The translations under genes and the position numbers were made by a program. Below the pieces are notes generated by a model. The model was not told where the DNA came from, did not search any database, and saw only the letters and a list, made by a program, of their open reading frames with translations. A stretch of DNA of 11,272 nt, taken from positions 1-11,272 of the forward strand of contig JAPJRA010000054.1 of the NCBI GenBank assembly GCA_030824835.1, given 5' to 3'. This DNA comes from Geminicoccaceae bacterium (GTDB taxonomy: Bacteria > Pseudomonadota > Alphaproteobacteria > Geminicoccales > Geminicoccaceae). Positions 1-6,260 of this stretch are shown here, piece by piece; the stretch's first letter is position 1; each line of letters begins with the position of its first letter.

Positions 1-12
1 CCCAGAAGCTGC

Positions 13-1245
13 GTGAGCTCGAACCGAAAGCTTGAACGTATGGTAGACGGCGACGCCGGCAAATGGCCCGCCCATCGCACTCCGGCGCTGGATTGGCTCG
101 TGCACGAGACGTCCAAGCAGCCGTTCCTCGACAACCTGTTTGGCGAGCTGTGCGCGCGGTTGCGTGAGGAGGGCGTGCCACTGACGCGCGCGACCATGCA
201 CATGCGCACGCTGCACCCACAGTTTGCCGGGGCCCGCATGCTCTGGCAGCCTGGCATGAAGGAGCCGGAGATCGTCTTCCTCGATCACAGCCTGTTCGAG
301 GACATACGCTTTCAACAGAGTCCGGTGCGCGCCCTGTACGAAGGTGCCGAAGCCATCCGCCAGCGCCTGGACCTGCCGCCGGATGCGAGCGGCGACATCT
401 ACGCAATTTACACGGAGCTGCGCGACGAGGGCTACACGGACTATGTCGCGCTGCCGCTCGAGTTCACCAACGGTGGCCGGCACGCCTGCACCTGGAGCAC
501 GAACCGTCCCGGTGGCTTCACCACCACGCATATCATGCAGATCAACGACATCCTGCCCGTGCTGACGATGGTGGCGGAGATCCGCATCGCCCGCCGGATC
601 ACCAAGAATCTGCTCAACACCTATGTCGGGCAGCATGCCGGCGAGCGTATCCTGTCCGGCGACATCCGCCGTGGCAGTGGCATGACGGTCAGCGCCGCGA
701 TCTGGAACTGCGACCTGCGCGGCTTCACCCGCATCGCCGAGCAGTGGCCACGAGACGACGTGATCGGCTGGCTCAACGAGTATTTCGACGTCATGGCCGC
801 TCCGGTCGAAAAGCACGGCGGCGAGGTGCTGAAGTTCGTCGGCGACGGGATGCTGGCGATCTTCCGACTGGACCATCCCGATGCGTGCAACCAGGCGTTG
901 CAGGCAGCGGTGGAGGCCCGGCGGGGCATGCGGGAGCTCAACCGCAAGCGCATCGAGCGCGGCTCCTTCGAGCTGGGCTTCGGAGTGGCGCTGCATGTCG
1001 GCGACGTGATGTACGGGAATATCGGCACGGCGACACGATTGGACTTCACTGTCATCGGTCCTGCGGTCAACGTGACCTCGCGCATGCAGACCTTGACCAA
1101 GGAGCTGCGGCGGCAGGTGCTGCTCTCGGCACCGTTCGCGTTGATGTGCGGCTGCAGTGCCGAGTTCCTGGCCACACTCGGCCGCTTTCCCCTGCGGGGC
1201 GTCGACGACCCGCTGGAGGTCTTCGGCCTCAGCGAGGAGCGATGA
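13..1245 (+). CDS. Class III adenylate cyclase with uncharacterised N-terminal half
   Basis: Predicted to make cAMP from ATP. The catalytic domain spans about residues 222-405. It has the first metal-binding Asp in WNCDLRGFT (D234), the second in KFVGDG (D278), the adenine-selecting Lys (K274) and Asp (D344, in RLDFTVIG), and the transition-state Asn and Arg (N353, R357, in NVTSR). The full set favours adenylate over guanylate cyclase activity. Residues 1 to about 195 have no membrane segment and match no domain I recognise; a GAF-like sensor is possible but unproven. A linker (TYVGQHAGERIL) joins the two halves. The start is uncertain: GTG at 13 and ATG at 40 are both possible, neither has a good ribosome site, and the frame is open to the left edge, so the gene could begin outside the window. 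Its TGA overlaps the ATG of the next gene. Confidence in the catalytic call is high; the input signal is unknown. Confidence 0.9.
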   Translation: MSSNRKLERMVDGDAGKWPAHRTPALDWLVHETSKQPFLDNLFGELCARLREEGVPLTRATMHMRTLHPQFAGARMLWQPGMKEPEIVFLDHSLFEDIRFQQSPVRALYEGAEAIRQRLDLPPDASGDIYAIYTELRDEGYTDYVALPLEFTNGGRHACTWSTNRPGGFTTTHIMQINDILPVLTMVAEIRIARRITKNLLNTYVGQHAGERILSGDIRRGSGMTVSAAIWNCDLRGFTRIAEQWPRDDVIGWLNEYFDVMAAPVEKHGGEVLKFVGDGMLAIFRLDHPDACNQALQAAVEARRGMRELNRKRIERGSFELGFGVALHVGDVMYGNIGTATRLDFTVIGPAVNVTSRMQTLTKELRRQVLLSAPFALMCGCSAEFLATLGRFPLRGVDDPLEVFGLSEER

Positions 1246-1919
1246 CGGGGCCTGCAGCCGACCGGCGTCGGCTCAAGGACCTCGATGCTCAGCTCGCCTT
1301 CACCCTGCAGCAGCAGGCCGTCGACGCCGTGATCGATGTCGGCGCCAATGTCGGCCAGTTTGCGACCCGCCTGCGTACCGCAGGCTGGTCCGGCCCCATC
1401 CTGTCATTCGAGCCGATTCCCGAGATCCATCGAACGCTGGCGGAGCGCGCGGCCGCTGATCCGGCCTGGGAAGTGGCGTCGGCGGCCGCGATCGGGGCCG
1501 GCAACGGTGAGATCGAGCTCGAGGTCTCGGCAGAAAGCGACATGAGCTCGACGCTGCGGCAGTCGCCCCTGCTGCAGCGGATTTCTCCGAGCTCGGAGGT
1601 GACCCGGCGAATCGTCGTGGCGCAGCGGCGGCTGGACGACCTGCTCCAGGAGCGACCGTGGCGGCGGATCTTCGTGAAGATCGATGTGCAAGGGGCCGAA
1701 CCCGCGGTACTGGCAGGCATGGCCGGACTGTGGGACCGCGTCGCGGGGCTGCAGCTCGAGCTGGCGCTGCTGCCGCTCTACGATGGCGAGCGCAATTGGC
1801 TGGAGCTCGTGGGCGACCTCGCGGAGCGCCGCTTCGCACCCTATCTACTGATGCCCGGTTACTTCTCGCGCGCGCTCGGACGCCAAGTCCAGCTCGACGC
1901 GGTATTCTACCGGGCGTGA
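1242..1919 (+). CDS. FkbM-family SAM-dependent methyltransferase
   Basis: A 225-residue protein with a Rossmann methyltransferase fold. The SAM-binding loop is VIDVGANVG (residues 30-38). The acidic residue expected to hold the SAM ribose is E57 in SFEP, and the FkbM-typical block VKIDVQGAE lies at 145-153. FkbM-family enzymes mostly O-methylate sugars, lipids or polyketides; the substrate here cannot be told. There is no signal peptide or membrane segment, so it should be cytosolic. The ATG forms an ATGA overlap with the cyclase stop and has GAGGAG at 1234-1239 just upstream, so translation is probably coupled. The frame is open upstream to 744, but that part runs inside the cyclase gene in another frame and is not credible. 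The protein is compact, with almost no sequence before the fold. psd follows 28 bp downstream, so one transcript is likely. Confidence 0.86.
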   Translation: MTGPAADRRRLKDLDAQLAFTLQQQAVDAVIDVGANVGQFATRLRTAGWSGPILSFEPIPEIHRTLAERAAADPAWEVASAAAIGAGNGEIELEVSAESDMSSTLRQSPLLQRISPSSEVTRRIVVAQRRLDDLLQERPWRRIFVKIDVQGAEPAVLAGMAGLWDRVAGLQLELALLPLYDGERNWLELVGDLAERRFAPYLLMPGYFSRALGRQVQLDAVFYRA

Positions 1920-1947
1920 GGCATCGCAACAGCAACGGTTGGAATTG

Positions 1948-2649
1948 ATGGCAGCGCCAGGATCCCTCAGCTCGGTTTTCATCCCCATCCACCGGGCCGG
2001 TTGGCCGTTCATCGGCATCTTTCTCGTGGTCGCCATCGTGCTCGGCCTGCTGTGGGCGCCGCTGTTCTGGCTCGGCCTGCTGGCGACGGCCTGGTGCACC
2101 TACTTCTTCCGTGATCCGGTGCGGGTGACACCGAACGATCCGACCGTGATCGTCAGTCCGGCCGACGGCCTGGTGGTCGCCACCGCACCGCGCGTGCCGC
2201 CGCCCGAGCTCGAGCTTGGCCTGCTGCCGCTGCCGTGCGTCGCCATCTTCATGAACGTGTTCGACGTGCACGTGAACCGGACCCCGGTGCCGGGCACGGT
2301 CGTCCGCCGCGCTTACCATGCCGGCAAGTTCCTCAACGCCTCGTTCGACAAGGCGTCCGACGAGAACGAGCGGCAGTCGTGGAAGCTGCGGACCGCCACA
2401 GGACGGGAGGTCGGCCTCGTGCAGATCGCGGGGCTCGTCGCCCGGCGGATCGTCGCCTTCGTCGAGGAAGGCGTGACGGTGGCCGCCGGTGAGCGACTGG
2501 GCCTGATCCGTTTCGGCAGCCGGTGTGACGTCTATCTGCCCGCGGGCGTCGAGCCCCTGGTGCTGATCGGCCAGCGGGCCATTGCCGGGGAGACGGTCCT
2601 GGCCGATCTTGACGGCAAACAACCCCAGCGCCAGGGACGTGCCAGCTGA
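1948..2649 (+). CDS. psd: Phosphatidylserine decarboxylase proenzyme, short type
   Basis: Decarboxylates phosphatidylserine to phosphatidylethanolamine at the inner membrane. The 233-residue protein is of the short bacterial type. A hydrophobic N-terminal region (about 19-52) precedes the conserved blocks SPADG (70-74), [11 protein letters not shown] (101-111) and DKASDENER (134-142). The self-cleavage site is RFGSR (188-192) instead of the LGST of the long E. coli type. Cleavage between G190 and S191 would turn S191 into the pyruvoyl group and leave a small alpha chain of about 43 residues. ATG at 1948 is chosen because the following segment ([13 protein letters not shown]) resembles the usual N-terminus of the family; an in-frame TTG at 1939 is an alternative. 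The stop overlaps the pssA start by one base, so the two enzymes that act in sequence are almost certainly made together. Confidence 0.95.
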   Translation: MAAPGSLSSVFIPIHRAGWPFIGIFLVVAIVLGLLWAPLFWLGLLATAWCTYFFRDPVRVTPNDPTVIVSPADGLVVATAPRVPPPELELGLLPLPCVAIFMNVFDVHVNRTPVPGTVVRRAYHAGKFLNASFDKASDENERQSWKLRTATGREVGLVQIAGLVARRIVAFVEEGVTVAAGERLGLIRFGSRCDVYLPAGVEPLVLIGQRAIAGETVLADLDGKQPQRQGRAS

Positions 2650-3503
2650 TGATGCTCCGCCCTCGCCACCGTCGGGTCCGGATTTCGGCGCTGCCGGTGC
2701 TGCACCTCGTACCCAACGTGCTCACCATCCTCGGCCTGTGCGCCGGGATGACCGCCATCCGCTATGCCCTCGACGGCAGATATGAGCTGGCGGTGACCTT
2801 GATCGGTGCCGCGATCGTGCTGGATGGGCTGGATGGGCGCTCGGCACGCATGCTGAACCTGACCAGCAAGCTCGGCGCCGAGCTGGACAGTCTCGCCGAC
2901 TTCCTGAGCTTCGGCGTGGCCCCTGCGATCCTGACCTATCTGTATACGCTGCACGATGTGCGCGGCATCGGCTGGGCGCTGGCAATGCTCTACGCGACGT
3001 GCTGCGCGCTGCGCCTGGCCCGCTTCAACACGGAGCTCGAGTCTCCCGATCGGCCCCGTTGGACCCATCACTTCTTCACCGGCATCCCGGCACCGGCAGC
3101 GGCGGGGCTCGCGCTGACGCCGATGATCATGTCGTTCGTCGTCGGCGAGGGCTGGGCCAGCAGCTGGCTGCTGAATGCCGTCTTCGTCGTCTTCGTCGCG
3201 GTGATGATGGTGAGCAGGGTGCCGACCTACTCGATCAAACGCGTCCGCATCAAACCCGAGATGGTCCTGCCGATATTGTTGGTTGCCTCGGTCGTCATCA
3301 TCGGGCTGGTGGTCGAGAGCTGGCTTACCCTGTCGGTGATCGGCCTGCTGTACCTGGGCAGCATCCCTTTCAGTGTCTTGTCGGCGCGACGGCTGCAACG
3401 TCGCGAAACGCCGGCCGACAGCTCCCCGCCGCCGTCGGACGACGCCACGCCCACGGCCGAGCACATCGTCACCTTGGAGCCGCGCCAGCAGCGGCCAGGT
3501 TGA
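2649..3503 (+). CDS. pssA: CDP-diacylglycerol-serine O-phosphatidyltransferase
   Basis: Integral membrane enzyme that joins CDP-diacylglycerol and L-serine to give phosphatidylserine, the substrate of the Psd encoded just upstream. The CDP-alcohol phosphatidyltransferase signature is intact: D59 and D62-G63-x2-A66-R67-x8-G76-x3-D80-x3-D84, where the Asp residues bind metal and act in catalysis. About six to eight hydrophobic segments span residues 20-250. The N-terminal LHLVPNVLTILGLCAGMTAIR and the LRLARFNTELE block are typical of the membrane-bound PssA type found in alphaproteobacteria and Bacillus, as distinct from the E. coli phospholipase-D-like enzyme. The last 35 or so residues form a polar, proline-rich tail with no recognised motif. 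ATG at 2649 overlaps the psd stop (TGATG); a second ATG follows at 2652, so the start may be either. The next gene begins 33 bp downstream. Confidence 0.95.
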   Translation: MMLRPRHRRVRISALPVLHLVPNVLTILGLCAGMTAIRYALDGRYELAVTLIGAAIVLDGLDGRSARMLNLTSKLGAELDSLADFLSFGVAPAILTYLYTLHDVRGIGWALAMLYATCCALRLARFNTELESPDRPRWTHHFFTGIPAPAAAGLALTPMIMSFVVGEGWASSWLLNAVFVVFVAVMMVSRVPTYSIKRVRIKPEMVLPILLVASVVIIGLVVESWLTLSVIGLLYLGSIPFSVLSARRLQRRETPADSSPPPSDDATPTAEHIVTLEPRQQRPG

Positions 3504-3536
3504 GCCTCAGCCAGCCCGGCTGCCGGCAGCTCGCCG

Positions 3537-4145
3537 ATGTTTGACGCCGGGATTCGGCGCCTGATCGACCCACCGCTCGATCGGGCCGGGCGCGCGGTGG
3601 CGGCACGCGGCATCGGCGCCGATACCGTGAGCCTGAGTGGTTTCGGCATCGGGCTTTTGGCCATGTTCGCGGTGATGCATGGCGCCTATCACCTAGGTCT
3701 GGCACTGCTGCTGCTGAATCGACTGGCCGACGGCCTGGACGGAGCCGTGGCGCGGCAGTCCGGGCCCACCGACCTCGGTGGCTTCCTGGACATCGTGCTC
3801 GACTTCATCGTCTATGCCGGCATGGTCTTCGCGTTCGCCGTCGCCGATCCCGAACGGAACGCGCTGGCGGCGGCGCTGCTCCTGTTCGCGTTCATGGGCA
3901 CCGGCTCGTCCTTCCTGGCCTTCGCGATCATGGCCGCCAAACGCCGGCTAACCACGGATCTCCGGGGCCGCAAGTCGCTGTACTATCTGGGTGGCTTGAC
4001 CGAGGGCACCGAGACCATCCTGTTCATGGTGCTCGCCTGTATGATGCCCGGCTGGTTTCCGCTGCTGGCCTGCGTGTTCGCCGCCATGTGCTGGCTGACG
4101 ACCCTCGGCCGCTGCATGGCGGGCTTTCAACTTCTGCGAGAGTGA
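3537..4145 (+). CDS. YnjF-like CDP-alcohol phosphatidyltransferase, alcohol substrate unknown
   Basis: A second CDP-alcohol phosphatidyltransferase, 202 residues. The catalytic signature is D65, D68-G69-x2-A72-R73-x7-G81-x3-D85-x3-D89. The spacing after Arg is seven residues, against eight in the neighbouring PssA. Hydrophobic segments fill most of residues 30-195. The blocks GGFLDI, TGSSFLAFAIMAAK and SLYYLGGLTEGTETI closely resemble what I recall of E. coli YnjF, an inner-membrane protein whose alcohol acceptor is, as far as I know, not firmly established. The protein is not simply a second PssA or PgsA, since the conserved blocks differ. It lies 33 bp after pssA on the same strand, so it probably shares a transcript with the phosphatidylethanolamine genes. 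I infer a role in making a minor or alternative phospholipid. The family call is firm; the substrate is open. Confidence 0.88.
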   Translation: MFDAGIRRLIDPPLDRAGRAVAARGIGADTVSLSGFGIGLLAMFAVMHGAYHLGLALLLLNRLADGLDGAVARQSGPTDLGGFLDIVLDFIVYAGMVFAFAVADPERNALAAALLLFAFMGTGSSFLAFAIMAAKRRLTTDLRGRKSLYYLGGLTEGTETILFMVLACMMPGWFPLLACVFAAMCWLTTLGRCMAGFQLLRE

Positions 4146-4159
4146 GACGACAAGGCCGC

Positions 4160-4190
4160 TTGAACGCGCTACGGGCGTCGGTCATACATT
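4160..4190 (+). promoter_or_regulatory. Candidate sigma-70 promoter of the stress protein gene
   Basis: The 81-bp gap between the lipid genes and the stress protein gene is AT-richer than its surroundings. It holds TTGAAC (4160-4165) as a -35 candidate. A -10 candidate follows, either CATACA (4183-4188, spacer 17) or TACATT (4185-4190, spacer 19). It would put the start of transcription about 30 bases before the ATG at 4227. The match is only partial, so this is a weak call. Confidence 0.3.
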
Positions 4191-4226
4191 CGAGAAGCGT
4201 CGGCAAGACGCCACGCGGAGACGGTC

Positions 4227-5048
4227 ATGGCCTATCGTACCATTCTGCTCGAGCTTCTCGACGATGCGCAGATCGATCCGAGGATCGAGTGCGGTCGGAA
4301 ACTGGCTGCACGCTTCGAGGCCGAGCTGGTCGGCATTCACGTGTCGCCGCCACCCTTCATACCGGTCGGCTTCGGTGAGGGTGCGGCCTATGTCGGGCCC
4401 GAGATCTTTGAGGCCCAGCGCGAGGCCAACCGTCTGGTGCGCGAACGGGTCGAGGCAGCATTCCGGCGTCTGTGCGACCCGGCGAAGATGGTGGTCCGCG
4501 ACGTGTACGAAGAAGGCGATCCCGCCGATGTGATGGCTGAGACCGCGCGCGGGGCTGATCTCATCGTGGTGGCGCAACCGGCGAGCAGCGGCATCGATGC
4601 GCTGGGGCCGCAGCCGATCCATCACATCATTCTCAGTTCCGGCGGCCCCGTGCTGATGCTGCCGCGCGAAGGCCTTGGTGACACGGTAGGACAGCGTGTG
4701 GTCGTGGCCTGGAACGGCTCACGCGAGGCGGCACGGGCGGTCAAGGACGCCTTGCCCTTTCTCACCGCCGCCGAGGCGGTGCTCGTGATCGGGGCGGGCG
4801 AGGATGCGGCCGCCAGCCTGGATGCCGTTTCCTCTCTGCTCAAGCGCCACCACGTGCCTGTCACGGTCAAGCAGATCGAGCCCGGTCACGGCGCCGGCGC
4901 CACCCTGCTGGGTGTCGCCCAGTCCGAACGGGCCGACCTGCTGGTGATGGGAGCCTACGGCCACTCGCGCCTGCGCGAGATCGTGCTCGGTGGCGCCACG
5001 CGCGAGGTCTTGCGGGACGCTCACCTGCCGGTCCTGCTCAGCTGCTGA
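4227..5048 (+). CDS. Tandem-domain universal stress protein (UspA family)
   Basis: A cytosolic protein of 273 residues made of two UspA folds, about residues 1-148 and 154-273. The second domain keeps the ATP-binding signature G242-x2-G245-x9-G255 followed by G256, A257 and T258 (in MGAYGHS...GGAT), and starts with the usual beta strand RVVVAWNGS. In the first domain the matching region (VVAQPASSGIDALG...) lacks this glycine pattern, so it probably does not bind ATP in the usual way and may serve in dimerisation or regulation. Tandem Usp proteins are linked to survival under stress and growth arrest, but no specific partner can be read here. The start is well set by GGAG at 4217-4220, six bases before the ATG. 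The gene follows the lipid genes after an 81-bp gap with its own candidate promoter, and its 3' end overlaps that of dsbB by 11 bp on the other strand. Confidence 0.9.
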   Translation: MAYRTILLELLDDAQIDPRIECGRKLAARFEAELVGIHVSPPPFIPVGFGEGAAYVGPEIFEAQREANRLVRERVEAAFRRLCDPAKMVVRDVYEEGDPADVMAETARGADLIVVAQPASSGIDALGPQPIHHIILSSGGPVLMLPREGLGDTVGQRVVVAWNGSREAARAVKDALPFLTAAEAVLVIGAGEDAAASLDAVSSLLKRHHVPVTVKQIEPGHGAGATLLGVAQSERADLLVMGAYGHSRLREIVLGGATREVLRDAHLPVLLSC

Positions 5049-5508
5049 CGCGGCGCGCCAGCCCCAGCAGCGCCACCACCAGCAGGGCTGCGGCATAGAC
5101 CCCGTTCCAGGCCGCCAGCGACAACCCGAGCACCGTGAGTGGCACCTGGTCGCACCGCGCCGGCGCCGCCATCAGCTGCGCCCTCAGGTCCTCGATGGTT
5201 GTCGCTTGGCCAAGTGAGAGGCAGCTTTCCGGCAACGCGAACCAGCCCTGCTCGACCCCGACATGAAAGCCGGCAAGGCCCACATTGACCGCCATGGCTG
5301 CGGCCGCGACGGCCAGGGCCAGCTTCGGCCGGCCGGCTAGCCAGCCCAGGCCGCAGGCGGCCAGGACGACGACATAGGGGTAGCGTTCGAGAATGCAGAG
5401 GTGGCACGGCGTGAGGCCGCCGACGAACTGCAGGGTTAGCGCGCCAGCGAGCGCCACGGCGGCGGCCACGGCCAGCGCCAGCAGCCAGCGATCGGCGGAA
5501 GGCGACAT
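5038..5508 (-). CDS. dsbB: Disulfide bond formation protein DsbB
   Basis: Inner-membrane protein that reoxidises periplasmic DsbA and passes electrons to quinone. The 156-residue product has four hydrophobic segments (about 8-30, 44-59, 63-80 and 125-152). Both redox pairs are present: C35-x2-C38 (TPCHLC) in the first periplasmic loop, and C96 with C119 (ESCLS and ARCDQ) in the second. The conserved ILERYPY after the first pair and FHVGVEQGW before the second also fit. The frame is open further upstream, but that part overlaps dedA; ATG at 5508 has GAGGG about eight bases before it and gives the normal family length. It lies 11 bp after the dedA stop, so the two are probably co-transcribed. 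No dsbA is in the window. The last 11 bp overlap the end of the stress protein gene on the opposite strand. Confidence 0.93.
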   Translation of the reverse strand: MSPSADRWLLALAVAAAVALAGALTLQFVGGLTPCHLCILERYPYVVVLAACGLGWLAGRPKLALAVAAAAMAVNVGLAGFHVGVEQGWFALPESCLSLGQATTIEDLRAQLMAAPARCDQVPLTVLGLSLAAWNGVYAAALLVVALLGLARRVSS

Positions 5509-5519
5509 CGAGACTGCCC

Positions 5520-6098
5520 TCACAGGTAATGCAGTGCCACGAAGCCTAGCACGATGGCACCGGCGAAGCTCGTCGTGACCAGCGTGAGCCGTTTCTCGAT
5601 GAAGTCGCGAACGGGCGTGCCGAAAAAGCGCAGCAGCGCCGCTACCAGGAAGAACCTCGCGCCCCGCGTGACAATCGAGGCCAGAATGAACGCGCCGAGG
5701 TTGAACTGGGCGAGCCCGCTGGCGATGGTCACCAACTTGTAGGGAATGGGCGTCAGCCCCTTGATCAGGATGATCCACACGCCCCACTCGTTCCAGGTGC
5801 GCTGGAACTCGTCGAACCGGTCGCCGAGCCCGTAGACCCCGATGATCCACTGGCCGAGCGTCTCGTAGAGAAAATAGCCGATGGCATAGCCGGCGAGGCC
5901 GCCCACGATTGACGCGGCCGTGGCGACGGCGGCGAACTGCCATGCCCGCCGCGGCTGCGCCAGCACCATCGGCACCAGCATGGCGTCGGGCGGGATCGGA
6001 AAGATCGAGCTTTCCAGAAACGCGACGACCGCGAGCGCCCGGGTGGCGTGCGGTCCCGCTGCCAGCGTCATGATCCAGTCATAGAGCCGCCTGAGCAA
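5520..6098 (-). CDS. DedA/YqaA-type inner-membrane protein
   Basis: A 192-residue integral membrane protein of the DedA (SNARE-associated/VTT) superfamily, YqaA-like branch. DedA proteins are implicated in membrane lipid translocation, proton-motive-force maintenance and envelope integrity; this subgroup is not well characterised. Visible hallmarks are FLESSIFPIPPD (28-38, with acidic E29), GLTPIPYK (114-121), and the Arg-rich RGARFF (145-150) before the last membrane segments. Four or five hydrophobic segments are present. The start is TTG at 6098: GGAGGA lies seven bases upstream (6106-6111), and the resulting N-terminus MLRRLYDW fits what I recall of relatives. The frame runs on upstream to 6554, but only through the opposite-strand qmcA gene. 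The next ATG (6071) would remove the conserved first residues. dsbB follows after 11 bp. Confidence 0.9.
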   Translation of the reverse strand: MLRRLYDWIMTLAAGPHATRALAVVAFLESSIFPIPPDAMLVPMVLAQPRRAWQFAAVATAASIVGGLAGYAIGYFLYETLGQWIIGVYGLGDRFDEFQRTWNEWGVWIILIKGLTPIPYKLVTIASGLAQFNLGAFILASIVTRGARFFLVAALLRFFGTPVRDFIEKRLTLVTTSFAGAIVLGFVALHYL

Positions 6099-6105
6099 GG
6101 CGTCG

Positions 6106-6111
6106 TCCTCC
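6106..6111 (-). promoter_or_regulatory. Strong Shine-Dalgarno site deciding the TTG start of dedA
   Basis: On the minus strand this reads GGAGGA, seven bases before TTG at 6098-6096. No comparable site precedes the in-frame ATG at 6071, so this site supports TTG initiation. Confidence 0.8.
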
Positions 6112-6127
6112 GGTCCGTCAGTGGCGC

Positions 6128-6174
6128 TGCTACCGTCTGGCGCACGAAGCCTGTAGCATCGCTGTGCTAATGCT
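6128..6174. promoter_or_regulatory. Cluster of TGCTA-type inverted repeats in the divergent region
   Basis: In the middle of the 162-bp gap between dedA and qmcA, TGCTAC (6128-6133) pairs with GTAGCA (6153-6158) as a perfect 6-bp inverted repeat with a 19-base spacer. TAGCA (6154-6158) also pairs with TGCTA (6165-6169), and AGCAT (6155-6159) with ATGCT (6170-6174). This gives several overlapping half-sites of one motif. A regulator operator for one or both divergent operons is possible. Chance is not excluded. Confidence 0.3.
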
Positions 6175-6189
6175 GATCGTCGCGCATGT

Positions 6190-6210
6190 CGGTTAAGGCG
6201 GATGTAACCG
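6190..6210. promoter_or_regulatory. 21-bp dyad CGGTTA-N9-TAACCG upstream of qmcA
   Basis: CGGTTA at 6190-6195 and TAACCG at 6205-6210 form a perfect dyad with a 9-base centre, about 50 bp before the qmcA ATG. It contains TTAA-N7-GTAAC (6193-6208), one base away from the CtrA-type site TTAA-N7-TTAAC known from alphaproteobacteria. It could equally be a site for another dimeric regulator. TAACCG occurs twice more upstream of the gene at 7770. Confidence 0.4.
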
Positions 6211-6250
6211 CATTCGGTGATGCTGTCGCGGCGCGGGCGGCAACATTCGC

Positions 6251-6255
6251 GGGAG
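6251..6255 (+). promoter_or_regulatory. Shine-Dalgarno site deciding the qmcA start
   Basis: GGGAG five bases before ATG at 6261. The upstream in-frame ATG at 6186 has no such site, and using it would add 25 residues before the membrane anchor. Confidence 0.7.
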
Positions 6256-6260
6256 AACGC

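Noticed and set aside
744..1241. Upstream extension of the FkbM frame
   Set aside because: It runs within the catalytic domain of the cyclase in another frame, with Arg-rich shadow composition, and the ATG at 1242 has an SD.
1300..2622. A 440-residue open frame on the minus strand across fkbM and psd
   Set aside because: It is antisense to two clear genes, rich in Arg, Ala, Pro and His, and has no recognisable domain. Long antisense frames are expected at this GC content.
2532..3464. A 310-residue minus-strand open frame opposite pssA
   Set aside because: Low-complexity composition (His, Asp, Gln, Arg) typical of the mirror of a membrane-protein gene; no motif.
5052..5059. Palindrome GGCGCGCC near the usp/dsbB ends
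   Set aside because: An 8-base GC palindrome within dsbB coding sequence is expected by chance at this GC content; no terminator-like T run follows.
6186..6260. A 25-residue N-terminal extension of qmcA from ATG at 6186
   Set aside because: No ribosome site, it would cover the dyad at 6190-6210, and relatives start directly with the membrane anchor.
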